From: Lineus longissimus
Taxonomy: Eukaryota > Nemertea > Pilidiophora > Heteronemertea > Lineidae
Direction of reading: 5' to 3'
DNA: 64,000 bases
Assembly: GCF_910592395.1 (NCBI RefSeq)
Contig: NC_088321.1
Span: forward strand, 3,722,001 to 3,786,000
Position numbers and translations under genes: made by a program. Every line of letters starts with the position of its first letter. Positions within the stretch are counted from its first letter, which is position 1. This document shows, one piece after another, positions 12,683 to 22,839 of this stretch. The notes below the pieces were generated by a model. The model had not been told where the DNA came from. It searched no databases and saw only the letters and a list, made by a program, of their open reading frames with translations.

Positions 12683-13874
12683 GCGCGGATCCAAGGGGGG
12701 GGGGCACAGCCGGCCCATGCCCCCTCTATTTCTGAAAAAATCTTTGAAATTGACCATGAAATTATTAGTCGTGGTTCCACCTATCCCAAATTGGTGGGTT
12801 TTTGAAACCCGTGTCTAACCCGTGTTTGAAATAAGCCCACCTTGCGTTTACACCTATTTTCTCCATTTCATTAGCACTAAACCCGGTGTAACATCTGTGG
12901 TTGTTCCCCATGTGTCAGTGTTTCCAAACAATAGGCAGCTAGAGAGACCACGACTTTTCAATAGGGGGGATACACAGAAAAACTTGTCAATCTATTTTTG
13001 AGCGTTCCCAAACAATGAGGGGAAACACTCACACACGGGAAACACTCACATATATTACACCTACCGGCAAGAGAGGTCGCGCTTGCGGCTTCGCGGTACT
13101 TGATTTCAGAACAAGTACCAACAAGTTACCAATGAATTCCAGGAAAAACAGCACAACCCTTGTCTATGAAAGGATTTGTACAAAGTGTGAACTTAGAAGT
13201 ATTGGAAATGAGTTCAATTTCATTTTTAAATGCCCAGCGATTGAACATTTACGTAGAGAGTTTGAGGAAGCTAAGTATGCTAAGCACCCTGATGACCGAG
13301 GTTTGACTAGTTTATTCAATTCAAAGAAGAAGCAAAATGATTTTGCTAGCCAAATTCATCTCAGCAGGATTAAAAGAGTATGCCCTCCTTCCTAATGTTA
13401 TGTAACTAAGTGTTGGTATCTTTAATACCATGTCATTGTTGTTTGTTAGAAATGTTACTTATTTTTGTAATTGAATTTTATATCCTTATAATCAAACCCT
13501 TTATGTACTGTCAACGACAATTAGAATGTAAATTATATCTTATCTAATTCGTAAGTTCTCCTGTGTTTTTTTATGTATGCAATCAGCAAGCCGAGCTTAT
13601 TGTGGTTCCACCAATCTGAAAGGCGGGTCTATTTTAGCCCCGGCAAGCTTGCCGGGTCTAATGGACACGGGGTTTTCAAACACGGGTTTATTAGACACGG
13701 CAATAAATATGTGTACGCACAAGAACCCCGGGTTTTTGGTGGATTTGGAATAGGTGGAACCACGACTATTGACTTCAAAAGGATTTCTTTGCAATTGACC
13801 AGGACATTTCAATACGAAGTACATGTATCATGTGTGCCCCCTCTTTTCTCAGCGCATGGATCCGCCCCTGCAAA
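12683..13874. repeat. composite inverted-repeat element around a LINE remnant
   Basis: The outer ends are inverted relatives: GGCGCGGATCCAAGG plus a G-run and GGCAC at 12683-12709, and GTGTGCCCCCTC...GGATCCGCCCCTG at 13838-13873. Nested inside are copies of TAGTCGTGGTTCCACCTAT at about 12763 and, inverted, ending near 13766. The right-hand inner copy (13597-13766) looks like a MITE with GTGGTTCCACC at both ends. A LINE remnant sits between. Best read as several small elements inserted into one another. Confidence 0.5.
13092..13395 (+). pseudogene. LINE ORF2 C-terminal remnant
   Basis: The plus-strand frame reads FRTSTNKLPMNSRKN, then RICTKCELRSIGNEFNFIFKCP, ending at a stop. This is the cysteine-rich C-terminal motif of non-LTR retrotransposon polyproteins (C-x2-C, then N in place of the usual H, then C), with the typical EFxFxFxCP text. 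Only about 100 residues remain and no reverse transcriptase domain is attached, so it is a 5'-truncated fossil. Confidence 0.65.
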
Positions 13875-14204
13875 CCGTCATAATTCAAATGGGATTTACC
13901 TACAAGGTGTCATACATGTGTCCTGTGATTGTTTATCAGTCTATGTAACCTCATGATATATGAGGGAACGATGGTCCTTTTGTAGAGACTGTTGTCACAT
14001 GTTGATTATAAATCTACCAGCAAATTAGACGACTCTCAAAATTAATCATTGAATTTATTTGAATAAACAAATCGTTTTTGAATTACATCTTGGAGTAATA
14101 ACCTAAGACATCGTTATGTTATTGCACAATATTGCACACACTTCTTTTAAGAAGACAAAGATAAATCTACACGATGTTACCATCATCATTGACTATTTTG
14201 CTAC

Positions 14205-14300
14205 ATGTATAGTTCATTCAGAAGTCGTTGTCATTGAGTTACATGTAGATTCCAAAACCACGGCAACACTGACTTTCTGAATGAACTATCGTACATAATT
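14205..14300. repeat. short MITE-like hairpin
   Basis: TATAGTTCATTCAGAA near 14208 is answered by TTCTGAATGAACTATCG near 14275, giving a roughly 90-bp hairpin with ends ATAGTTCATTCAGAA. No coding content. Confidence 0.5.
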
Positions 14301-14419
14301 GAACACATTGCTAAGTTCTCAATAAAGAGCAACGAACAGAGATGTGATAAGATATTATCAACTGGCCGCGGATTATACTAGAATTATACAATGTACTGGC
14401 CTACCCCATCTTAATGCAC

Positions 14420-15285
14420 ATGTCGATTATCTGCCCGCCGAATTCTACAACATTTCAATTAATAACAATAATGGTAGTATCAAATATACGCAACAAGTCG
14501 ACTACACATACCCACCGATTTCGAAAAGCTCAAATCAAAACACTCATCATCACCTTTCCAGTAAAAACCGAACAAAAACAGAAAGACGGAATTTAAAGTC
14601 GACTACCTGCCGATTTGGACAACTTAGTATAATATACGATTATAGAGAAAATGCTTACAAAAAATAAAAAGTCGACATCATCCAAAACGCTCATCATTAT
14701 CATTCCAGTAAAAACTTTACAAAACAGAATGATAAATGAATAGTCGACTATTTACCTGTCGATTTGGACAACTTCGCTATATGCACTATTGTACGGTTAA
14801 TATGCATACATCATTAACTTGACGTACATTAGAAAAATGTTTGACACAAAATAGCAAGTCTTCTACCCGCCGATTTCAACAACATCAAAAACGCACATCA
14901 TTACTATTTCAGTAACCTTACAATGTACATAAAACTAACGAAAGAGGATGATAAAATTAATAACTACCCATCGAATTCGACAACTTCGTATTATGCACAC
15001 AACACGATTATTGTGAAAATGCTTACAAAAAATAACAAATCGTCTACCCGCCGATTTCAACATCATCAAAAACACACATCATTACTTTTTCAGTAAAAAA
15101 AACTAACAACTAACTTAAACAGAATGATGAAATTAATGACTACCGGTCGATTTCGAAAACTTCGTATTAGGCACACACATCATTGACAGTAAAAAAGTCA
15201 GCTTACACAAAACAAATAATATCGTCATAATCTCAATGCACGCGTCATTACCATTTCAGGGAACCACATCTCCAGAAGAAAGTTA
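14420..15285. repeat. degenerate ~150-bp tandem repeat
   Basis: Recurring blocks TACCCGCCGATTTCAACA, ACATCATTAC(C)ATTTCAGTAA, and ACTTCGTATTATGCACAC appear in the same order four to five times at roughly 150-bp spacing with substitutions and small indels. It lies just downstream of the SAM-HECT stop codon (minus strand) and has no coding potential. Confidence 0.6.
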
Positions 15286-15389
15286 TGACAAGGAATGATA
15301 AAATGTCTAAAAACACTACCGATCGCAAAAAATAGGGGGCATGAGATTAGCGTTCTTGCGACAGTTTAGAGCAAGTTTGGTAGAATCGG

Positions 15390-17459
15390 CTATACAAAGT
15401 CCATTACCCACACGTTGCTATTCAGCATCTCCAAAAATTCATTACGGAATTCTGGATAGCTATTGTAGTCAACGGGGAGTTCAAGAAGACCAGAACAGGT
15501 ATGTGCAACGGGGCGGCGGGCGAGCCCAGCTAAGACAGAAAATGATACCTCTATTTTCTCGGTACAAATGATATCGGATCCAGTAACAAACCTTAGGAAT
15601 TGGCGCAAATGCTCGTCCCCCATATCTTTCACCAGTTTCGTCAGGAACTTTGATACATCCCTTTGAGCATTTGTCATATTCTCCGGGAATGATATAAGTT
15701 TATTAACTTTTTTTGCGGTTGGCCTTGCTCTCTGGTAGATATCATCAAGCTTACATATTCTCAGATTTCCCCTTATTTCTTCACGCCAACAATCGATGAC
15801 GAACATTGGTTCTTGAAGAAGTTCTTTCTCCGCTAGTTCCATCATGGTTGGCCGAAGGTTCTTTTCACTTGGTACTCTCCGGACTTTGTGATCATCATAC
15901 ATATCAACGAGATCATCGGTATCAACTGACTCGAAGTTCGCTAGTGCTTTTTCGACACTTTCCCTTTCAGATGATGGCAGGAACCTTAGGTAGTCGTTCA
16001 ACAGGCTCTCTTCTTCCTCAGGTTTTAGCGACTGCGAAAGCACCTGCTTCATAAATGTGGGTGCTAGCTGAATCGGAAAGTACCCAACGGCTTCATATCC
16101 CACCATCAAGATCCTGGCGATAGCCTTCCACTTGGAATGATCAAAATCATGGCGCAAAAAGGGTACCTTGCAGCTAGTGCCCATGGTGCATGTTTTATAA
16201 AACTCTTCCCAGAATTCTGATACTGTGTCTCGTAAGACCCCGCCCATGTCAGCCGCAGCTTCGATATCACCATTAGGCAACAGTCGCCTTACATAAAGTT
16301 CCCCCACTTGACCCAGGTCCGGATCTTTGACGAATGCTTCTACGAGATCTTCCAAGGTAAAGCCTCGTCTGATCAACAACTGGTCAGCACGTGTCGGGCT
16401 GAAAATCGGAACCTCAGGTCGTGGGTGTATATCAGGCACATGTAATAAATCTGGAAGGAAGTCTGGCATGTCTGGCGATGTTATTGTAGATGGCAATGTG
16501 GTGACGAATGAAGCCCTGGGTACAGCGCTACTGGTTGTAATTGGCTGGTAGGGCACTGTGACACTGTCATCAACTGAATATTCGAAAGACCCCAGTGGAC
16601 TGACTGAACCTAGCGCTGAGCCCAGTGCAGCTGAAGCCTTGGGTACAGCACTACTGGTCGGGGTGCTATGCAGAGAGGCGTGTGGTAAAGTGACTGAAAG
16701 GGTATCGTCAATATCACCGAATGGGCCAAACTGAACCTCTAAATCTTGCTCATCGTTAGGTATAACTACATTAGCTGCCACATTTGGCGGGTACTCTAAC
16801 AGATCATATTTTCTGACGGAGTCACTAGATTTTTCATCCTTCATTTCCTTAGAATTATCTACAATATGACAAGTAGCAAGGTAAAATCGCATCATTGGTA
16901 ATTTAGTTTTTTCATACAACTGTCCGACGGTGTCGGAGGAGTCCAATTCATTTTCCTTGAAGTCAATTATGGAAAACTGATATTCTTCTTCCCTTCCTTG
17001 CGCCGATTTACCTCCCGGAAAGAAAAGGGCTTTGGCAATGCTGAGAAGGTCAGCAGACGTCATACATTTGTCTACACGGACCTTTCTCGTTCCGCCACCG
17101 CATCTGGAGCGTACCTGCTTTAGGATACCTGCATCAGAAACTCGATTCAGCCAACCAATCTCAACAAACCGCATGTTTTTTTTTGCATTAGAATTGCCAA
17201 ATGTATGCATGGATGACAGTTTTACCCTGGTTGTTTTTTCGCCAGCTTGATCGTCCGCTTCCATATCGGCGTCATCATGACCTCTCTTTAATTTCAGCTT
17301 TTTCCTTAGTCTATCTAACATATTTCCCTTCCGGGACTCCTTTCCTTCACTGGCTATCAGTCGACGACAGTAGTTGGTCACCGCTAAACGATCACCGTAG
17401 AATTCGACGTACTCCTTCAGGTCCGCATCTGTCATCAGTAAAATGACTTGATGATCAAT
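15390..17459 (-). CDS. SAM-HECT ubiquitin-ligase-like protein, exon 2
   Basis: Encodes residues 25-713. It continues the SAM-like domain begun in exon 1 (IDHQVILLMTDADLKEYVEFYGD), then a Lys/Arg-rich linker (RLRKKLKLKRG), a region with a TRKVRVDK strand, and a Ser/Pro-rich low-complexity stretch (about 270-370). A divergent HECT domain fills about 380-713. HECT landmarks: DMGGVLRDTVSEFWEEF resembling the DAGG-REFF block, LRQFLRFVTGSDII, and the C-lobe AHTCSGLLELP, with the predicted catalytic Cys at 679, 34 residues before the end. Known: HECT enzymes take ubiquitin onto this Cys. G2E3-like proteins of this kind occur in many copies in fish and invertebrates. The acceptor is TTTTGGCATTTCAG at 17460. 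The frame is fully open. Convergent with the integrase; likely transposon cargo. Confidence 0.85.
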   Translation of the reverse strand: MDHQVILLMTDADLKEYVEFYGDRLAVTNYCRRLIASEGKESRKGNMLDRLRKKLKLKRGHDDADMEADDQAGEKTTRVKLSSMHTFGNSNAKKNMRFVEIGWLNRVSDAGILKQVRSRCGGGTRKVRVDKCMTSADLLSIAKALFFPGGKSAQGREEEYQFSIIDFKENELDSSDTVGQLYEKTKLPMMRFYLATCHIVDNSKEMKDEKSSDSVRKYDLLEYPPNVAANVVIPNDEQDLEVQFGPFGDIDDTLSVTLPHASLHSTPTSSAVPKASAALGSALGSVSPLGSFEYSVDDSVTVPYQPITTSSAVPRASFVTTLPSTITSPDMPDFLPDLLHVPDIHPRPEVPIFSPTRADQLLIRRGFTLEDLVEAFVKDPDLGQVGELYVRRLLPNGDIEAAADMGGVLRDTVSEFWEEFYKTCTMGTSCKVPFLRHDFDHSKWKAIARILMVGYEAVGYFPIQLAPTFMKQVLSQSLKPEEEESLLNDYLRFLPSSERESVEKALANFESVDTDDLVDMYDDHKVRRVPSEKNLRPTMMELAEKELLQEPMFVIDCWREEIRGNLRICKLDDIYQRARPTAKKVNKLISFPENMTNAQRDVSKFLTKLVKDMGDEHLRQFLRFVTGSDIICTEKIEVSFSVLAGLARRPVAHTCSGLLELPVDYNSYPEFRNEFLEMLNSNVWVMDFV

Positions 17460-18016
17460 CTGAAATGCCAAAAATACATAAACCATTGATTTTATCTGGG
17501 ACAGGTTGAACGCTTTACTGTACGTGTGCGAGAAGGTGTTGTAGCGAGCAAATAAAATTTATATATGCAAATTATGCATTGTAGACCGCGTCATATTTCC
17601 CGTTTGGTGCAATCGGCTAAGGGGTCATTCACAACTTTCTAAATGTTCACAAGACTCACATCTTTGAATAGTACGCTGGGGAGGGGTGTAAGGGCTGTGA
17701 CGTGTCTTGAACTGACTTCATATATTAGTGAGGTTAAGATCATAACGGGAACGACAACGTTAACGGGAATGACGCCACAAACTTATTGAAATGCATCATA
17801 ATTAAAGGGGCACAGTATTAGATTCAAAGTCAAGGACGCGTAATTACAATATTGGTCAGACCCTCAGCTTGAATGAATACCAATCTGATGGTGTTGTCCA
17901 TTTTCTGGTCTATCAGACAATCGCCTCGCTTCAAGTCTCCATGAAACGCGTCACGCTGAAAGCGAGAATCCTCCTGACCTGTTATTCATGATAAGAATGA
18001 GACGATCGCTTCTTAC

Positions 18017-18088
18017 CTTATCTTCCCTAAATTTGACCACCACATTCTGCAGGCCCCGCCCATTTAGGAACTCTTCCAGTCCATCCAT
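18017..18088 (-). CDS. SAM-HECT protein, exon 1
   Basis: Twenty-four codons from the first ATG: MDGLEEFLNGRGL, then QNVVVKFREDK, then donor GTAAGA. It joins exon 2 in phase 0 after a 557-bp intron. The joined text (L-x2-FL-x3-GL..., KFxEDKID, LLMTDADLKE, GDRLAV) is a recognisable SAM-type helical domain split by the intron. That it only becomes complete when joined is strong support for this small exon, which is too short to call alone. Confidence 0.8.
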
Positions 18089-18835
18089 ATCTAAAAGTAT
18101 TAATTCGGTCAAAATTATTTTCGCTAAGCGCCTAGTTTCGGTTAGCGACCAGCAGTCAGGTCATGAAATAGGTTTTAGTGAGGGCAAGGCCAATTTGCAA
18201 CTTTTTCTTCAGTGGGACACTTTTCTAATACATTTAGAATAGAAAAACTGGCCTTGAACAAAGCAAAGGGAATTTGAGGAGTAGGGCACCAAGGCAAGTA
18301 GGTGGGCATCAAAGGCCACTGGCCTCATGGCCTTCGTTTATTTCATGCCCTGTGACTACATGTACATCCAACTGCATGTAAGGGAAGGAAAAACCAAAAG
18401 CGACTCAGTATTTGATCCAAAATCGTGAGCCAAGGGGGTATAACCTGTGGGCTTATGATGAAATGCGAAATAAACCAGTGGCGAAATGACAACAGGATAT
18501 TTTTTTTGTCCGATTCCTGTCGGACCGATTCCGTGCAAGCCGCGAGAAAAAAGGACATGGTCACTCCGATTCCATGCAGGCCGCGAGAAAAAACTGTACT
18601 GAAAGATTCCGGGCTCATTTTTTGCACTATTGAGAACTGATTAATGGACTAGAGGTAAAGGGTGATAAATAAATTTTTAATGGGGCTTTACATTGACCTC
18701 AAACCTTTGGATTTGGCTTTGGAGCACGGAACTTGCCATGTAAGGAGGGCCCCTTTCAGTTGCCCCTGGCTCATAACCCACCCAAAATCCTTGTCTAATG
18801 CCTTAATATGTCTGTGTCATGCCATGCATCTCGGG
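18089..18835. other. upstream region of SAM-HECT gene
   Basis: No coding evidence. It contains two copies of a GATTCCRTGCARGCCGCGAGAAAA motif near 18525 and 18570. GGCTTATGATGAAATGCGAAATAAACCAG near 18450 recurs inverted near 19600-19660. Any promoter of the SAM-HECT gene should lie here, but I see no clear TATA box. Confidence 0.4.
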
Positions 18836-19014
18836 CCGGTGTGACAGTGGATGTAGTCACCCTGGAGCCATAGTCCGGGTAGCATTGTATATGACGGATT
18901 AAGCCGCACGATCTATTATACCAGTATTATACCACTAACCCTAACCAAACCTTTGACAATGCGGGCCTATTGTCACCCGGACTATCAACACTAGGACTAC
19001 TATCCCTGTCGCAC
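18836..19014 (+). repeat. foldback MITE, copy 1
   Basis: It starts CCGGTGTGACAGTGGATGTAG and ends GACTACTATCCCTGTCGCAC, so its own ends are inverted. It also contains CATAGTCCGGG / CCCGGACTAT. The reverse complement matches 19296-19466 closely. The internal CTAACCCTAACC is part of the repeat, not a telomere. Confidence 0.65.
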
Positions 19015-19295
19015 CTGCTCCACGTGCTTTTGTTGTGATGGACTTAAAAATTTTACAGCTAAACATTTGTACTGGGGAAGAGGGGTTTTGAAGGCTAAAT
19101 GGCTGGCGTTCGCGGGGGGGGGGGCTGGGGGAGGGGGTTGAGTAGGGCTGTTGGGATGTTCTTTGATTGCATTCGTGAAAATCACTTGCACTTTTTGCAT
19201 TACGATAAATAAACTATATATATATATAAATATCTTGTCATAGGCCTACTAAATTGGGGCCACGGCAGTGGCGGCATGCAGTGAGGGACCTAGAC

Positions 19296-19466
19296 CGGTG
19301 TGACGGGGATAGTAGTCCTAGGGCTGTTAGTCCGTGTAACAATAGTCCGCATTGCTAAATGTTTTGGTTAGGGTTAGCGGTACAATAGAGCATGCTGCTT
19401 AATTGGTCAAATACAATGCTACCGGACTATGACTCCGGGGGGACTATATCCGCTGTCACACCGGTA
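19296..19466 (-). repeat. foldback MITE, copy 2 (inverted)
   Basis: Ends are ACCGGTGTGACGGGGATAG and CGCTGTCACACCGGT. It is the same element as copy 1 in the opposite orientation about 280 bp away, so the pair could also form a long cruciform. Confidence 0.65.
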
Positions 19467-20342
19467 TCTCCCGCGAAGATATCTACCGGTATGTTGAATT
19501 GCTCGGGTATTTCCGACAAAGCTCGGAATGCTGGATTGAGGGAGTCACCGGTGGTATTGTAGGGGATCCAATTTAAGGTCATTCGTTTGGTCATTTCGCT
19601 ATTTCACCATTTCGCTGGTTTATTTCGCATTTCGCATTTCATCATAAGCCACCTGTGTACAACTTGCTCAAATACCATCTTATAGGCCTATATAGTTAAT
19701 ACTTTCCACTGAAACTTCGTCGACATTAGCAGAATTTCAAAGATGTTGGGGTGGTTCCAGGACAAGCAGAAGTCGGCTGATTTGGCCTAATAGAATCCAT
19801 GAACATGATGTACAAAAGCTATCGTTTTTACGACACACTGCGCACCCCGGATAATTCTAGAACAACCCCCCCCCTTCACGCACACGCACCCAATTCCCCA
19901 TGGTGGGAACAACTCAATCCCCTTAGTCGCCCTCTGGCGTGAGGGTTTTGGGGGAAATAACTCGTCGGGGAGGGGGTGGGTGCAATGGTCCGGGGGATTG
20001 TCAAGGGGATATTGACTCCCACCCTTCTATCATAACAAAGGCTCTTGCCATGTGCCGCTTCTTTGCCCGCCTACAGCAAACCACTACCGGGAATAACCGT
20101 TGAAAAACCTAAGACAATGCGTGTATTCAGTACACTGGTCAGCATTAGGCCTATACTGAATGGAAATGCCATGATGCAATACACTGCCTGCAGCAACATC
20201 GAAGCCGCTGTTTCGCCTGACCCTTGCCAAGACCATGCAGCCGTAAAGGGCAATGGGTCTTTAGAAGATGTAACGGCATAAAGCTAAACTTACCTAACTT
20301 GCTAACTTGCCCACTCTCCCTGATGCGTGCACGTGTTTATTC
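19467..20342. other. transposon interior right part, no gene
   Basis: No supported coding region. Includes an inverted relative of the GAAATGCGAAATAAACCAG motif (about 19590-19660) and short C- and G-runs around 19866 and 19970. Confidence 0.45.
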
Positions 20343-20993
20343 CAATATCGCGTAATAACGAGAAAAGATTTCGTAATAACGAGATAACATCTCGTAATAA
20401 CGAGAAAAGATCGCGTAATAACGAGAAAAGATCTCGTAATAACGCGATAACATCTCGTAAAAACGAGAAAAGATCTCGTAATAACGAGAAAAGATCTCGT
20501 AATAACGAGATAACATCTCGTAATAACGAGAAAAGATCTCGTAATAACGAGATAACATCTCGTAATAACGAGAAAAGATCGTGTAATAACGAGAAAAGAT
20601 CTCGTAATAACGAGATAACATCTCGTAATAACGAGAAAAGATCGCGTAATAACGAGAAAAGATCTCGTAATAACGCGATAACATCTCGTAATAACGAGAA
20701 AAGATCGCGTAATAACGAGAAAAGATCTCGTAATAACGAGAAAAGATCGCATAATAACGAGAAAAGATCTCGTAATAACGAGATAACATCTCGTAATAAC
20801 GAGAAAAGATCGCGTAATAACGAGAAAAGATCTCGTAATAACGCGATAACATCTCGTAATAACGAGAAAAGATCTCGTAATAACGAGAAAAGATCTCGTA
20901 ATAACGAGATAACATCTCGTAATAACGAGAAAAGATCTCGTAATAACGAGATAACATCTCGTAATAACGAGAAAAGATCTCGTAATAACGAGA
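20343..20993 (-). repeat. right 21-bp subterminal tandem array (31 units)
   Basis: Thirty-one units at exact 21-bp spacing, inverted relative to the left array: CGTAATAACGAGA followed by AAAGATCTCG- or TAACATCTCG-type linkers, the same two types as on the left. Single-base variants (GTGTAATAACG, CATAATAACG, CGTAAAAACG) mark older units. Long open frames on both strands reflect only the 21-bp period. The longer array here than at the left end suggests copy number drifts by unequal exchange or slippage. Confidence 0.95.
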
Positions 20994-21032
20994 TAATATT
21001 TTATTTTTTTATGGCACTAATCTGCTGCCGTA
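20994..21032 (-). repeat. right terminal inverted repeat, outer domain
   Basis: The reverse complement reads TACGGCAGCAGATTAG, then GTGCCAT, A/T-rich sequence and AAATATTAT up to the array. The first 22 bases match the left end perfectly. Confidence 0.88.
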
Positions 21033-21038
21033 CTTTTA
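21033..21038. repeat. right target-site duplication CTTTTA
   Basis: Exact repeat of 6546-6551, directly abutting the right terminus. Confidence 0.85.
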
Positions 21039-21093
21039 CGCACTCAACGTCTATAAGGTTACATTTAGCAGAAATGGATGTATATATCCATTG

Positions 21094-22839
21094 AAAAAGT
21101 ACATGCTTCTCTCTAGAGCACGAGAAATCATTCTCACAATCCCTATTTGTATAACAATATTACACGCTTCTTAGAGTATACAATTAACACATTGGCCCAA
21201 TATGTATCAAAATACGTGACGCAGTATACAGCGAAATTAACATTATGTCACAAGTATCTTGTTTAGCAGGATGCAATTGGAAATACATATACGTAACTGA
21301 TTAGCATCAATTCGTTTCCCATCAAACTGTCAAATGTTGAGCTGGTGAGATCTTTGCACTACCATCTTGCTCGTGAACTACAACGGAGATTTATGAAAAT
21401 AACTTTTAACTCAAAATCGCCTTTCCTGGTCAATGGGTTGTTATGCTGTCCTGCGTCATGTATTAGTTACATGTTCTAGAGTACAAAAAGACATACTGTC
21501 CACATAGTTCAAGCATAAAAATCCTAAGATTCTAGAATATAATTAACACACTGGCCCATATGCATTGAATTGTACTCATCGTAGAATTCCATTTTCCACC
21601 AATAGTCTTATGGTTTGCGGACTTTTGCTTCTGGTTCAGAGCAACATTTCATTAAAGTGTTCCTTTTGTGAAACGTTCCTCTAAACACAAGGGGATTTTA
21701 AAATCAAACCGTATAAACACTTATATAAAAAGTTTCTAGAGGAAAGAAGGATACCGACATCTGAATAGTCTTATGAGTGAGGTTTCGCTATCCCGTTACA
21801 CTGAAAACGGTCCTCGTTCCCGTTCTCATTATCGGAAATATCAAAAAAGATTTCCTATTCCCCGTATAAAAATGCATGCATGCATTCACAACCAAGATTT
21901 CGGCCTGTTTTATCATCAGCCCTCTTGGTTTACAAACCAACCTTTCTGGATGTTATTCTTAATCACGGTTCGGCAACTGGGTACCAAGGCCTGGTGGACG
22001 AAATCCGGTTTTGAGATCGAGAAAACCAGCTCAGAAATTGATGGAAGTTATTCGCATCAGTCGATCAATCTCGGTTGATCGGTTCATGGAACGAGATAGC
22101 AAAAACTCACTATACTGTTGACTTCAGAGGAACGTTTTACAAGTGATCTTATCTGTGTAAAACTTTGCTCTCCGCTAGAATAAGCCGCGCCGAACAATGT
22201 ATAGGTGCAAGCTTCGAGAGCATAGAAATGGAATACCATTCATACAACGGCCCTAATGCATCAAGATAATAATAAGTTTCTCTAGAGTACAAATAGAAAT
22301 ACAATTCACACAATGCAAGCAAAACATTACGTTTCTATGATACAATACGCATCAGAATATGTGACGCAGCCAGTAAAACATTGCATGTCGATTACCAGGT
22401 GAATTTTTGGATACAAATGCACTTGAAAATGGGAACTGCATTACTCAGCATGAATTATTCTCCCATAAAATTATCAATTTTCAAACAAAGACGTCTTCAC
22501 GTGACACTGAATCTCACGAAATGGAGTTTTCAAAAATAAACTGCAACCCAACTTGTTTTCTGTTCACTTTGACTCGTTTTACTGTCTGGGTCACAAGTTT
22601 GTCGAGTTCAAAAATAAAGCACGCACTGATTGAGCCTAAATATCAAGCTTCACAAGCATATATAAGAAAAACATCTCTCCCATTGTCCATTCCGTATGCC
22701 TAACATATGAAGCTTCACAAGCATACATAAGAAATACATCTCTCCCATTGTCCATTATGTATGCCTAAAATATCAAGCTTCACAAGCATGTATAAGAAAT
22801 ACATATTTCCCATTGTCCATTCTGTATGCCTTAAACATC
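21094..22839 (+). repeat. 1.75-kb tandem duplication, copy 1
   Basis: Starts AAAAAGTACATGCTTCTCTC, and the same text recurs 1,746 bp later. Similarity to copy 2 is high along most of the length. It contains a 101-aa open frame (21773-22078, starting MSEVSLSRYTENG) that is conserved at its start in copy 2 but then diverges through indels, so it is not called a gene. The distal part has a 60-70-bp repeat (ATATCAAGCTTCACAAGCAT) related to the array that follows copy 2. Confidence 0.85.

Larger units (their letters stand above)
6552..21032 (+). mobile_element. 14.48-kb cargo-bearing DNA transposon, IS3EU-like
   Basis: Seen: both ends carry the same inverted sequence starting 5'-TACGGCAGCAGATTAG, then an A/T-rich spacer, then an array of 21-bp units in opposite orientation. 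The hexamer CTTTTA lies directly outside each end (6546-6551 and 21033-21038), so the boundary is exact. An intact DDE integrase gene lies just inside the left array and a SAM-HECT gene lies on the other strand. Known: the IS3EU group of eukaryotic transposons has an IS3/retroviral-integrase-like transposase, and as I recall 6-bp target duplications and TA-starting termini. Inference: this is one large autonomous or recently mobile element. The interior also holds younger-looking MITEs and a LINE fragment. An alternative is two separate array elements that happen to be inverted, but the exact TSD argues against that. Confidence 0.85.

Noticed and set aside
18930-18950. telomere-like CTAACCCTAACC
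   Set aside because: Single short occurrence inside both copies of a MITE, not a telomeric tract.
20327-21094. 255-aa plus-strand and 206-aa minus-strand repeat proteins
   Set aside because: Same cause as above, and the two frames overlap on opposite strands.
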